A DNA stretch of 36,172 nucleotides from Lachnospiraceae bacterium UBA4260 (GTDB lineage: Bacteria; Bacillota; Clostridia; Lachnospirales; Lachnospiraceae): the NCBI GenBank assembly GCA_002395235.1, contig DGWK01000039.1, positions 1 to 36,172 on the forward strand. The letters are read 5' to 3'. The first letter of the stretch is position 1, and the number at the start of each line of letters is the position of its first letter. Positions 1 to 6,928 of this stretch are shown here, in pieces. The notes below the pieces were generated by a model. It saw nothing but the letters and a program-made list of their open reading frames with translations, was not told the origin of the DNA and did no database searches. The position numbers were made by a program, and so were the translations under genes.

Positions 1-1
1 A

Positions 2-26
2 CAGGTAGTGAACTTGACACTACCTG
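2..26. repeat. Inverted repeat upstream of the first operon
   Basis: Nine-base arms CAGGTAGTG (2-10) and CACTACCTG (18-26) are perfect reverse complements around a 7-nt spacer, ending 21 nt before the first start codon. It could be an operator or a hairpin in the 5' leader. The promoter is outside the window, so its role cannot be decided. Confidence 0.5.
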
Positions 27-47
27 ATCCACAGAAAGGAGCAAGAT

Positions 48-467
48 ATGTACAACAGAAATACCGAGATTCGGGAAGCAATCGAAGCTGGTGAGAGAGC
101 ACTGATTTCGTTGCAGGATGCGAGAGAGAGCCTTGGAAGCGCCCGGAACTGGGGCTTGCTCGACCTGCTGGGAGGAAGATCGATCAGTGGACTTGTAAAA
201 CACGTCAAGATCGACAATGCTAGACAGAGCCTGAACAGGGCGAAAGCAGACCTGAACCGATTCACAAAAGAACTGTCTGATGTCCGGGATCTTCAGGGAC
301 TGAATATTGAAATCGGAGATTTCCTTATGTTTGCGGATTTCTTTTTTGACGGGTTCCTTGCGGACATCGTAGTTCAGAGTAAGATCCGGCAGGCGCAGGA
401 TAGAATCGAGGATGCCATCATCCGCGTCGAGGAAGTACTCAGACAATTAAAAAACTACAGGTATTAG
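48..467 (+). CDS. Uncharacterised helical protein, 139 aa
   Basis: I recognise no named domain. There is no signal peptide. The sequence is almost entirely charged and helical, with heptad-like stretches at residues 3-30, 52-82 and 108-136 that suggest coiled-coil self-association. A glycine-rich turn (GLLDLLGG, about residues 36-43) and an aromatic stretch (about 95-103) interrupt it. The start is supported by AGAAAGGA about 8 nt upstream. It lies 67 bp before a small membrane protein gene, and the pair ends at one terminator, so they are probably one operon. By analogy with coiled-coil plus small membrane protein pairs in Firmicutes envelope-stress systems, a membrane-associated role is possible, but this is inference only. 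Confidence 0.8.
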   Translation: MYNRNTEIREAIEAGERALISLQDARESLGSARNWGLLDLLGGRSISGLVKHVKIDNARQSLNRAKADLNRFTKELSDVRDLQGLNIEIGDFLMFADFFFDGFLADIVVQSKIRQAQDRIEDAIIRVEEVLRQLKNYRY

Positions 468-534
468 GACTTTGTGGAGTGAGCAGTGGTCGATGTAAAG
501 GAATCGAATTAAGCATTGATCAGGAGGGAAAATA

Positions 535-762
535 ATGTTGACACTAAGTATTTTGATTTTAATGGCAGTACTTTTTGTCAGTGTGATTAGTATCGGTATT
601 CGTTTGGCATGGGGAATGGCAAAGTTCTTCTTCGGGCTTGGTCTGTTCTGGTTCTGCCCGCTGTTATTTGTGCTTGCAGTTTTGTTTGGTGGGTTCAGCC
701 ATACCTGGCTTCTGATCGTAATTGTTGGTTTATTGTTTGGAAGCGGATTTAGAAGGATATGA
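535..762 (+). CDS. Small integral membrane protein, 75 aa
   Basis: Nearly the whole protein is hydrophobic, with about three membrane segments: residues 3-24, 30-50 and 53-70, ending in a short basic tail (FRRI). The start has an excellent ribosome binding site, AGGAGGG, 8 nt upstream. It follows the helical protein gene on the same strand and is the last gene before the terminator at 769-798. No enzyme motif is visible. It resembles the small helper membrane proteins found beside envelope-stress genes in Firmicutes, but I cannot assign a family. Confidence 0.75.
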   Translation: MLTLSILILMAVLFVSVISIGIRLAWGMAKFFFGLGLFWFCPLLFVLAVLFGGFSHTWLLIVIVGLLFGSGFRRI

Positions 763-768
763 GAAAAA

Positions 769-798
769 GAACAGCCTGTTCGGGGCTGTTCTTTTTTT
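769..798. terminator. Bidirectional intrinsic terminator
   Basis: The stem GAACAGCC (769-776) pairs with GGCTGTTC (784-791), followed by seven T on the plus strand. On the minus strand the same stem is followed by five T (764-768). It therefore closes the two-gene operon on the plus strand and the tRNA array on the minus strand, whose last tRNA ends 3 nt away. Confidence 0.9.
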
Positions 799-800
799 AG

Positions 801-887
801 CGCCGCTCCCGGGTCCCGACCCCGGACGCCGGACAAGCCGGCCCCTGCTTAGCAGGCAGGTGCATTTGCCAATTCTGCCAGAGCGGC
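801..887 (-). tRNA. tRNA-Ser (GCT)
   Basis: The transcript folds with a perfect 7-bp acceptor stem (GCCGCTC/GAGCGGC), discriminator G73 as expected for serine, a 3-bp D stem, a perfect anticodon stem around loop CTGCTAA (anticodon GCT) and a long class II variable arm. The T stem is perfect, but the T loop reads GTCGGGA, so the near-universal T54 and A58 are both G. No CCA is encoded. It is the last tRNA of the minus-strand array. The odd T loop may mean a decaying or specialised tRNA. Confidence 0.85.
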
Positions 888-891
888 GTAG

Positions 892-974
892 TGTCCGGGA
901 CGGGAGTCGAACCCGCAAGCCCCAAAGGGCACATGATCCTGAGTCATGCCCGTTTTCCAATTTCGCACCCGGAC
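892..974 (-). tRNA. tRNA-Leu (CAG), class II
   Basis: The acceptor stem (GTCCGGG/CCCGGAC) is perfect, the discriminator is A, and the anticodon stem CATGA/TCATG is perfect around loop CTCAGGA (anticodon CAG). A 15-nt variable arm can form a short stem, as expected for tRNA-Leu. The T arm is normal (TTCGACT loop). The D arm is short and unusual, with only about two pairs. No CCA is encoded. The spacer to the next tRNA is 4 nt. Confidence 0.88.
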
Positions 975-980
975 AAAGCG

Positions 981-1054
981 TACAGGAGAAGGGACTCGAA
1001 CACTCAAAAACCCGATTTTGAGGCGGGTACGTATTCCAATTCCGTCACTCCTGC
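981..1054 (-). tRNA. tRNA-Leu-like (CAA), no variable arm
   Basis: A 74-nt cloverleaf: acceptor GCAGGAG/CTCCTGT with a G1-U72 wobble, D stem ACG/CGT with an 11-nt Leu-like loop (GAATTGGAATA), anticodon loop CTCAAAA (anticodon CAA), a 5-nt variable region TTTTT, T loop TTCGAGT and A73. There are mismatches at 31-39 (C-U) and 52-62 (U-C). tRNA-Leu normally has a long class II variable arm, which is missing here, while A14, A15-U48 and A73 are kept. It may be a specialised or decaying leucine tRNA. Confidence 0.75.
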
Positions 1055-1062
1055 AAAAAGAG

Positions 1063-1136
1063 TACCTCTGGCGGGGGTCGAACCCGCAAATCCCGGATCC
1101 TCAGACTGGTGCATATTCCGATTCTGCTACAGAGGC
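1063..1136 (-). tRNA. tRNA-Leu-like (GAG), no variable arm
   Basis: A 74-nt cloverleaf with the same segment lengths as the neighbouring CAA copy: acceptor GCCTCTG/CAGAGGT (G1-U72 wobble), D stem GCA/TGC, 11-nt loop GAATCGGAATA, anticodon loop CTGAGGA (anticodon GAG), 5-nt variable region GATTT, perfect T stem GCGGG/CCCGC and A73. The anticodon stem CCAGT/TCCGG has two mismatches (29-41 A-C, 31-39 U-U). The long variable arm expected for leucine is absent. The spacer to the next tRNA is 8 nt (CTCTTTTT on the transcribed strand). Confidence 0.72.
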
Positions 1137-1183
1137 ATATAATTTCTCCGCCGTAAGGCGAGAGTGCGAATATATCGCACAAA

Positions 1184-1257
1184 TGCTCCCGAAGGGAGTC
1201 GAACCCTCACTGAAACGGTTCTTAGCCGGCTTCCTCTTCCAGTTGGGATACGGGAGC
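1184..1257 (-). tRNA. tRNA-Leu-like (AAG), no variable arm
   Basis: A 74-nt cloverleaf: perfect acceptor GCTCCCG/CGGGAGC, D stem TCC/GGA, 11-nt loop CAACTGGAAGA, anticodon loop CTAAGAA (anticodon AAG), 5-nt variable region TCAGT, T stem GAGGG/CCCTT, T loop TTCGACT and A73. The anticodon stem GCCGG/CCGTT has one mismatch (28-42) and one wobble. A34 would need deamination to inosine for broad decoding; AAG leucine tRNAs are rare in bacteria. A small hairpin (GTGCGA/TCGCAC) sits in the 47-nt spacer that follows. Confidence 0.72.
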
Positions 1258-1265
1258 AAAAAAAG

Positions 1266-1349
1266 TGGGCAGAGAAGGACTCGAACCTTCGGTGTTTCTT
1301 TTGTAACGGATTTACAGTCCGCCGCCTTCGCCGCTAGGCATACCTGCCC
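1266..1349 (-). tRNA. tRNA-Tyr (GTA)
   Basis: The acceptor stem GGGCAGG/TCTGCCC has one terminal G-U wobble, the discriminator is A, the anticodon stem encloses loop CTGTAAA (anticodon GTA), and a 15-nt class II variable arm matches bacterial tRNA-Tyr. The T stem GAAGG/CCTTC is perfect. No CCA is encoded. This is the promoter-proximal tRNA of the minus-strand array; only eight nucleotides (CTTTTTTT on the transcribed strand) separate it from the next tRNA. Confidence 0.9.
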
Positions 1350-1386
1350 ATAAAATTATTGTTTACACGATCATTGCTGACATGCA

Positions 1387-1426
1387 AAAGGCCGCCTGCG
1401 CGGAGTGCTCCGTACAGGCGGCCTTT
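1387..1426. repeat. Strong GC-rich hairpin in intergenic DNA
   Basis: Twelve-base arms (1387-1398 and 1415-1426, core GGCCGCCTG/CAGGCGGCC) are perfectly complementary, with an inner stem CGGAG/CTCCG. On the minus strand it is followed by TTTT, so it could be a weak terminator upstream of the tRNA array, but no minus-strand gene lies before it. The remaining intergenic DNA up to 1680 shows only a TATAAT box at 1624-1629, possibly the -10 of the next gene. Confidence 0.6.
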
Positions 1427-1680
1427 ACAGTCGACGTTTCATCCAAGAATGAAAGTCTATGTGTGCCATTGTTTACTCGGAGTATTCTCGCCTGTCATAT
1501 GTACAATATACGCCGGATGACGATGGCTGTCATTTTACCCATAGTATAAGTTGAGCTGGCCATATAATATGACCAGCTTGTCGGCGGACATGTTTTTGTT
1601 GGTGAATGGTATTGTAATTGAGATATAATGAAAAGGGATATGTTCTTTTTAGAGCTGAAGATAGTGATGAGGACGATGAG

Positions 1681-2217
1681 ATGATCGTAGCTGTGATAAG
1701 ACATGCAAAAGTGGATATGAAATGGAAATCCCGAATGACTTCCGCCGAATATGACAAGGGATGCGCTGATTATGATGCAGCCCCTGTCCTGCCGGTAACG
1801 GTCAACCTGCCTCCTGTCAAGTTTCAGAAAATTTATGTCAGCAATTTACCAAGAACAACAGCGACGGCAAGGCAGGTGGTCGGAGACAGAGAGTTCCACG
1901 TCACTTCGCTGATTAACGAAGTTCCGGCAAGGTCGGGATTTGACACGAGGATGAAACTGCCCGGATTTGTTTGGTCATCAGCCTGCAGGATTCAGTGGCT
2001 CACAAATATGCGGCGCCAGCCTGAAACACGGACGCAGACCAGTCGCCGCGCTGAGAGATTTGTCCGCCATCTGATCCGGCAGAATGAAGACTGCGCCGTA
2101 TTTACGCACGGTTTCTTTATGATCACGCTGATGCAGGAGTTGAAAAAACAGGGCTTTCGTCTGGACCACGAGCGCCTTAACTACGCCAATGGTGAGGCTG
2201 TGATTTGCAAGAAATGA
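1681..2217 (+). CDS. Histidine phosphatase family protein
   Basis: A 178-aa protein of the phosphoglycerate-mutase-like histidine phosphatase superfamily. The N-terminus carries the RHA variant (residues 7-9) of the RHG catalytic motif. It is followed by SNLPRTTATA (second arginine motif, about 55-64), a glutamate in the INEVPAR stretch (about 80), and the second catalytic histidine in THGFFM. It probably removes phosphate from a small molecule or protein; the substrate cannot be told. The ATG at 1681 is preferred over upstream starts because the catalytic strand begins right there, as in the family. A TATAAT box lies at 1624-1629. It stands alone, followed by a gene remnant in the same frame. 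Confidence 0.85.
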   Translation: MIVAVIRHAKVDMKWKSRMTSAEYDKGCADYDAAPVLPVTVNLPPVKFQKIYVSNLPRTTATARQVVGDREFHVTSLINEVPARSGFDTRMKLPGFVWSSACRIQWLTNMRRQPETRTQTSRRAERFVRHLIRQNEDCAVFTHGFFMITLMQELKKQGFRLDHERLNYANGEAVICKK

Positions 2218-2301
2218 CCTTTACAAAAGGGAGATGGGGAATTTGATGCGTGGTGTGATGAAGTGATTTCGGCTGTGAACAAGCTGCGGGGAGAGAAGTA
2301 A
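2218..2301 (+). pseudogene. C-terminal remnant of an unknown protein
   Basis: Directly after the phosphatase stop codon, in the same frame, 27 codons read as convincing protein sequence (core GEFDAWCDEVISAVNKLRGEK from 2236, written here in two parts: GEFDAWCDEV and ISAVNKLRGEK) up to a TAA. There is no start codon or ribosome binding site, so this looks like the tail of a deleted gene. I cannot name the family. Confidence 0.4.
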
Positions 2302-2365
2302 GGAATGATTCTTACTGTTTAGTTGTAACGTTGTGAACATACTTGGAAAATCAATGGAGAACGAA

Positions 2366-3052
2366 ATGAAAAAGAAAACCGCTATGATTTTGGTTACTGT
2401 TTTGATGCTTGGGCTTTCTGCAGGATGTGGCAAAGCCGCATCAGAACCCGTGTCATCGCAAGAAGTGTCATCGGAAAGTGCAGCGCAGGAGACAGATAGT
2501 TCAGTAAGTGCATCAGAAGGCGAGATAGATCTCGAAAGCCTGAAGACTCTGGGCGATGCATTTGCACTGCCGGGAAAGGATGAAAATATCGAGCAGCGTG
2601 CGACCACGGAAGATAAGTACGTCTATGTTTTCTCCGTCGGCGGCGTTCCGTATCGCGTATCCGCGGATCTGCCGGCTGACGTATCAAAGAAATTGTTTGC
2701 GCTTGAATTTGACGAGAATTATGAGAAAAATGAGATGGAGCTGGTATCCGGCCTGGAGATCAAGACGCGCGAGAACTTAAACGAACAGATCCTCCCGCAG
2801 TCCGAACTGGATGCATTGGTCGGTAAGACAGGGAAGGAACTCTTTGATGCCGGCTGGAGAAGCGGAAGTTTTTACAATACGGAAACGTTGGAGGTCTGGC
2901 TGGAGTACGGGCCGTTTGCTTACAAGATGCACTTCGACGGCAAGGTCCCTCCGGAAGAGGCGGACGACTTTGACGTGTACGAAGGCCTTGCAGACAAGAA
3001 AGTTCTCGACGCAGTCTTTGAAGGACTGGAAGACGCAAGCTATGTGGAATGA
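2366..3052 (+). CDS. Putative lipoprotein, 228 aa
   Basis: The N-terminus is a lipoprotein signal: MKKK, a hydrophobic stretch, and lipobox LSAGC with the lipidated cysteine at residue 21. A Ser/Glu-rich linker follows (about 24-60), then a soluble alpha/beta domain of about 160 residues with no motif I recognise. It should be exported and anchored to the outer face of the membrane. The ATG at 2366 is chosen because it begins the basic n-region; GGAG lies 6 nt upstream. An in-frame ATG at 2354 is possible. The stop is 24 bp before the start of the ADP-ribose hydrolase gene, so the two may be co-transcribed, but a shared function is not evident. Confidence 0.85.
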   Translation: MKKKTAMILVTVLMLGLSAGCGKAASEPVSSQEVSSESAAQETDSSVSASEGEIDLESLKTLGDAFALPGKDENIEQRATTEDKYVYVFSVGGVPYRVSADLPADVSKKLFALEFDENYEKNEMELVSGLEIKTRENLNEQILPQSELDALVGKTGKELFDAGWRSGSFYNTETLEVWLEYGPFAYKMHFDGKVPPEEADDFDVYEGLADKKVLDAVFEGLEDASYVE

Positions 3053-3075
3053 GTATTGTACCAAAGGGGGATTGT

Positions 3076-5154
3076 ATGAGAAAGGATAATATCGCAGTTT
3101 TACAGGACACGCTGAGTATCTGTAAGCAGGGTTGGTATATAAAGGATAATGAGAAGAAAAAACTGAAACTGACTCGGGAGCAGATGGAGGAAGCCAGGGT
3201 ATTTCTTCCTAAGGAGATCGAGGCTGTCTCTGAATATAAAGATTTTCAGCATATTCATGTAATGGGCCGCTGCGGGTACAGCTGTGTAAATGCGGATTCC
3301 TTTACGCTGGCCAGAAAGAGGACAGAACAGTTATCCAATGACCTTGCCAAAAAAGCTGCTAAGCCGGTGCTTGTATTGAACCTGGCTAATCCGGTAAATC
3401 CGGGAGGCGGGGTGAGAAGAGGCGCAAAAGCGCAGGAAGAGGATCTTTGCAGAAAGAGTTCCCTGCTTCTGTCGCTCGAAAGCCGGAACTCTCTTCCCTA
3501 TTATGAATATAACCGGTCCCTGCATACGTATATGGGATCCGATGCCGTGATCATCCATCCGCAGGTCGAAATTATCAAAGATGAAAATGGCGACCTTCTG
3601 GAGGATACCGTCATTGTGGCCGTGATGACCTGTGCAGCGCCTATGCTGACCCACGGCATGGAGGGAATGAACCGGTCAGAATATGAAGCAATGGTCTACC
3701 GGCGGATCACGGGAATGCTGAAGGTGGCGGCCTATCTGGGGTACAAGCACCTTGTCCTCGGAGCTTTTGGCTGCGGGGCCTTTCGAAATGATGCTCGTAT
3801 TATCTCAGATTTGTTCTACAAGGCGCTTAAGGGATTTGACAATGACGGGATGAAAGAAAAGGATATGTTCAAAAGGATTGACTTTGCAGTCATGGATCAT
3901 TCTGCCAATCAGTACAATTTCAGAGAGTTTTCCCGCAATTTTGCGGATTTTTACCGTGATGAGGACCAGGCTGTGATCGACTATGCTGAAAAGAGGCGCA
4001 AAGAGAAGGAAGTCCACCTGGATGCCATACGCGGCTGTATATACGGCGGCGCCGCAGGCGATGCGCTCGGATACCCGGTGGAGTTTATGACCGAGGGATC
4101 AATTTTTTCAAAATATGGAAAGAAGGGAATCACTGAATTCGAAAAGGATCCCCAAACCGGTAAGGCACTGATCTCAGATGATACGCAGATGACCCTGTTT
4201 ACTGCGAATGGGCTTCTTGTCGGTGATACAAGGGGACAGATGCGGGGAATCCAGGGATGGCCGAGAGGTTATGTGGCATATGCATATCTGGACTGGCTTT
4301 TGACACAGCAGTCGTCCCTTGAGGAAGTGAACAGACATGAGCGCTTTACGAAGAACGGCGGCCGGTCATGGCTTCTGGATGTCCCGGAACTGTATTCCAG
4401 GAGAGCTCCCGGGATCACTTGCCTTTCTGCACTGGAGAAGGAATGGAATGGAGAATCTTTTGACGACTATGTAAAAGCTAAACGAAACAACAGCAAGGGA
4501 TGCGGCGGGATCATGCGCGTCGCCCCGATCGCAGTCGATTACCAGACGGATATGGATACGCTTGACATGGAAGGGGCTCAGCTGGCAGCGATCACGCACG
4601 GCCATTCCCTCGGTTATATGCCGGCAGCTGTGCTGGTCCATATCATCAACAGAATCGTGTTCCCCGAAGGTGGAGAAAGACAGCCGCTGAAGGACATCAT
4701 ACTGGAGGCCAGAGATTCTGTGGCGAAAATATTTGCGGGTGACCCGCATCTGCGTGAACTGACCGATATCATCGATCTTGCGATTAGGCTCTCGGAGAAC
4801 GGAGAAGACGACCTTGACAATATCCATCAGCTGGGAGAAGGCTGGGTGGCGGAGGAGACTCTGGGAATCTCCCTTTACTGCGCTTTAAGATACCAGGATG
4901 ACTTTTCGGCAGGGATCATTGCAGCCGTTAACCACAAGGGCGACAGTGATTCGACAGGTGCAGTGACAGGAAACATCCTCGGAGCCCTGATCGGATACCG
5001 GGCGATAGATGAAAAATGGAAAAAGGACCTTGAACTGTCAGACGTGATCCTGGAGATCGCAGACGATCTGTGCCATGGATGCCAGATGTCTGAATACAGC
5101 CTTTACCGGGATGCAGACTGGGAGAAGAAATATATATACATGAAAAGGCCTTGA
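3076..5154 (+). CDS. PARG-like / ADP-ribosylglycohydrolase fusion
   Basis: A 692-aa two-domain enzyme for removing ADP-ribose. Residues about 1-295 match the TIGR02452 / bacterial poly(ADP-ribose) glycohydrolase type: NPVNPGGG (105-112) and AQEED (119-123) form the macrodomain catalytic loop GGG-X(n)-QEE, and GAFGCGAFRND (229-239) is a second macrodomain loop. Residues about 316-690 match DraG/ARH ADP-ribosylglycohydrolases: GAAGDALG near the start, the metal-binding SDDTQMT (368-374), GCGGIMR (475-481) and NHKGDSDSTG (619-628). The domains are joined by a charged helix. Expected activity is hydrolysis of protein- or nucleic-acid-linked ADP-ribose. The start at 3076 has AAAGGGGG 7 nt upstream; a start at 3049 would overlap the previous gene. 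No ADP-ribosyltransferase toxin is adjacent; KptA lies 4 kb downstream. Confidence 0.92.
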   Translation: MRKDNIAVLQDTLSICKQGWYIKDNEKKKLKLTREQMEEARVFLPKEIEAVSEYKDFQHIHVMGRCGYSCVNADSFTLARKRTEQLSNDLAKKAAKPVLVLNLANPVNPGGGVRRGAKAQEEDLCRKSSLLLSLESRNSLPYYEYNRSLHTYMGSDAVIIHPQVEIIKDENGDLLEDTVIVAVMTCAAPMLTHGMEGMNRSEYEAMVYRRITGMLKVAAYLGYKHLVLGAFGCGAFRNDARIISDLFYKALKGFDNDGMKEKDMFKRIDFAVMDHSANQYNFREFSRNFADFYRDEDQAVIDYAEKRRKEKEVHLDAIRGCIYGGAAGDALGYPVEFMTEGSIFSKYGKKGITEFEKDPQTGKALISDDTQMTLFTANGLLVGDTRGQMRGIQGWPRGYVAYAYLDWLLTQQSSLEEVNRHERFTKNGGRSWLLDVPELYSRRAPGITCLSALEKEWNGESFDDYVKAKRNNSKGCGGIMRVAPIAVDYQTDMDTLDMEGAQLAAITHGHSLGYMPAAVLVHIINRIVFPEGGERQPLKDIILEARDSVAKIFAGDPHLRELTDIIDLAIRLSENGEDDLDNIHQLGEGWVAEETLGISLYCALRYQDDFSAGIIAAVNHKGDSDSTGAVTGNILGALIGYRAIDEKWKKDLELSDVILEIADDLCHGCQMSEYSLYRDADWEKKYIYMKRP

Positions 5155-5155
5155 T

Positions 5156-5257
5156 GCCGAAACGGCTGCCTCTACGGATATTGTAAGGCAGAAGCAGTTT
5201 CCAAAGGATCTCGAGAAGGCTTTTGAGATGGGAGCAAAGCTTGGCGGAGCTAAGTGA
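5156..5257 (+). pseudogene. C-terminal remnant, NADPH-dependent FMN reductase-like
   Basis: About 33 codons read as the tail of a protein: the segment FPKDLEKAFEMGAKLG near the end resembles the last helix of NADPH-dependent FMN reductase/flavodoxin-like proteins. No start codon or ribosome binding site precedes it; upstream it runs out of frame with the end of the fusion gene and meets a stop. It is most simply the end of a deleted gene. The family assignment rests on a short helix and is tentative. Confidence 0.4.
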
Positions 5258-5286
5258 CGCTTGATGAATTGACTCCGGAGGAGTGT

Positions 5287-6177
5287 ATGCCTGATATCAA
5301 GTTATTTACCTCAATCTCCGAAGCTGTAAAGAGCATCTTCGGAAAAAGTCGGTATGTTGTAAAAAAGAACTATGTGGCAGGAGGCGATATCAACGAAGCC
5401 TGCACTATTACGTTGGATGATGGTACTATTCTGTTCATGAAGTCAAACCTCCCGGCTTTCCTGACCAATTTCAAGGCAGAAGCTGCAGGCTTAGAAGCAA
5501 TCAGAGCAACAGGTGCGATCGGAGTGCCTGCTGTTCTCGGAGCAGGGACGGATACAGGGTTTTCCTTCCTGCTCCTAACATATATCCGGGGAGTCGGCCG
5601 GATCAGTCATTACTGGGAAACGTTCGCAGAAGAACTGGCAGCTGTACATAGGGCTGATCTTCCCGAATTTGGAAAATACGGGTTTAGAGAGGATAACTGG
5701 ATCGGCGCCAGAAAACAGATCAATACTCCGCATGACAGATGGATCCCCTTTTTCCGCGACTGCCGTCTTGAACCACAGATTAAGTCTGCCGGAAACTATC
5801 TTATGGCGGAGGACAGGAGAAGAGCAGAGTGTCTTCTGGATCATCTTGACAGGTTTCTTGTGGAGCCGGACAGGCCTTCCCTTGTCCACGGAGATCTGTG
5901 GTCAGGGAATATGATCACAGGGGATGACGGGAAAGGATGGCTTATTGATCCGGCCGTCTACTATGGGCATCCTGAGATTGATATCGCCATGACAGAACTG
6001 TTTGGAGGATTCCCGCAGGTCTTTTATGAAGCTTACAGAGACACAGGTATGCTGCAGCCAGGCTATGGCGATCGAAAAGATCTGTACAACCTGTATCAGC
6101 TGCTAAACCATCTGAACATGTTCGGGCGCGGATACCTGCCGGATGTAAGAAGGATTCTAAAGAAGTATGCGGGATAA
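5287..6177 (+). CDS. Fructosamine kinase family protein
   Basis: A 296-aa member of the fructosamine-3-kinase/ketosamine-3-kinase family, which phosphorylates sugar adducts on protein amines so that they break down. The kinase catalytic loop HGDLWSGN lies at 201-208 (base Asp203) and the metal-binding LIDPAVYYGH begins at 219 (Asp221). The family tail TELFGGF follows. Length matches the family. The ATG at 5287 is chosen because GGAGG lies 5 nt upstream; the earlier GTG at 5254 lies inside the preceding remnant. It is a cytosolic repair enzyme in well-studied cases; whether this one acts on proteins or small molecules is not visible. The next gene is 68 bp away. Confidence 0.93.
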   Translation: MPDIKLFTSISEAVKSIFGKSRYVVKKNYVAGGDINEACTITLDDGTILFMKSNLPAFLTNFKAEAAGLEAIRATGAIGVPAVLGAGTDTGFSFLLLTYIRGVGRISHYWETFAEELAAVHRADLPEFGKYGFREDNWIGARKQINTPHDRWIPFFRDCRLEPQIKSAGNYLMAEDRRRAECLLDHLDRFLVEPDRPSLVHGDLWSGNMITGDDGKGWLIDPAVYYGHPEIDIAMTELFGGFPQVFYEAYRDTGMLQPGYGDRKDLYNLYQLLNHLNMFGRGYLPDVRRILKKYAG

Positions 6178-6245
6178 GGAGGCAGCCCGTACGCAGCGCA
6201 GAGGCTCACTCTGCGAGCCTTCAATAAGACAGAGAGGAATAATAA

Positions 6246-6431
6246 ATGATGGACTATAAGAAAGAAGTAAAGGAAGTACTGGCACAGGTGAGATTTGCCA
6301 AAAACAGATTAGCAGGAATCACGATAGAGATGGAGGAAGAAGGAAAAGAGACAGAAGGGCTTGGCGAAGCACTGGAAGGCCTGGATGATGTGGTTGATAT
6401 CATATCTGATTATCTGGAGGGAGAAGCGTAA
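6246..6431 (+). CDS. Small acidic protein, 61 aa
   Basis: A short, strongly acidic and helical protein with no membrane segment or known motif. The start (tandem ATG at 6246 and 6249) has GAGAGG upstream. The stop is 2 bp before the GTG of the next gene, which uses a ribosome binding site (GGAGGGA) inside this reading frame, so the pair is translationally linked. The function is unknown. Confidence 0.65.
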   Translation: MMDYKKEVKEVLAQVRFAKNRLAGITIEMEEEGKETEGLGEALEGLDDVVDIISDYLEGEA

Positions 6432-6433
6432 CG

Positions 6434-6871
6434 GTGGAGATTATATACGAGAATACGGACTACGAATATGTCCTGAATACGGAAACAGAGAACAATCAGT
6501 CACACGCCTGTATTGTCAGGCGTGCTATACAGAACAAAGAAGAAGACGTGGTGGTCTTCGATTATGCGTGGCCGGCACAGCTCACAGTCGAAATTGAAGC
6601 CGGCAAAGGAACCCTGCGTGAAGATGGCGTTCTGTGCTGGGAACTCTTTGTGACAGCCCATCACATCAGCGGTATGGCGCAGGGAGAGTTCACGGAAACG
6701 GAGTATTTTGAGGTGGAGTCGCCATTTGGGAAATCCGATGAGATGGTATGCAGAACTGTGGATATCGTCAGAAAGACCCGTTTCGCGATAGCCGAAAGAC
6801 ATCTGCGTCATTTGCCGCACCAGACATATCCGGCAGTAGACGGAAAACAGGGCCCTTACGGACATCCGTGA
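6434..6871 (+). CDS. Hypothetical protein, 145 aa
   Basis: It starts with GTG at 6434, with GGAGGGA 9 nt upstream. The first ~115 residues look like a beta-rich domain (alternating hydrophobic strands such as VVVFDYAWPAQLTVEIEAG). The last ~20 residues (HQTYPAVDGKQGPYGHP) are low in hydrophobics and may come from a shifted frame or a truncated end. I recognise no family. The tight spacing to the 61-aa gene suggests one transcript. The DUF58 chimera begins 57 bp downstream. Confidence 0.6.
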   Translation: MEIIYENTDYEYVLNTETENNQSHACIVRRAIQNKEEDVVVFDYAWPAQLTVEIEAGKGTLREDGVLCWELFVTAHHISGMAQGEFTETEYFEVESPFGKSDEMVCRTVDIVRKTRFAIAERHLRHLPHQTYPAVDGKQGPYGHP

Positions 6872-6928
6872 AAACAGATGGAGTCTCCTTGACATCGGAT
6901 GCCTTTTTGTTGGTGAAGGTAGACAGAA

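Noticed and set aside
722..1353. Several open frames across 722-1353
   Set aside because: They overlap tRNA genes and have no protein-like pattern.
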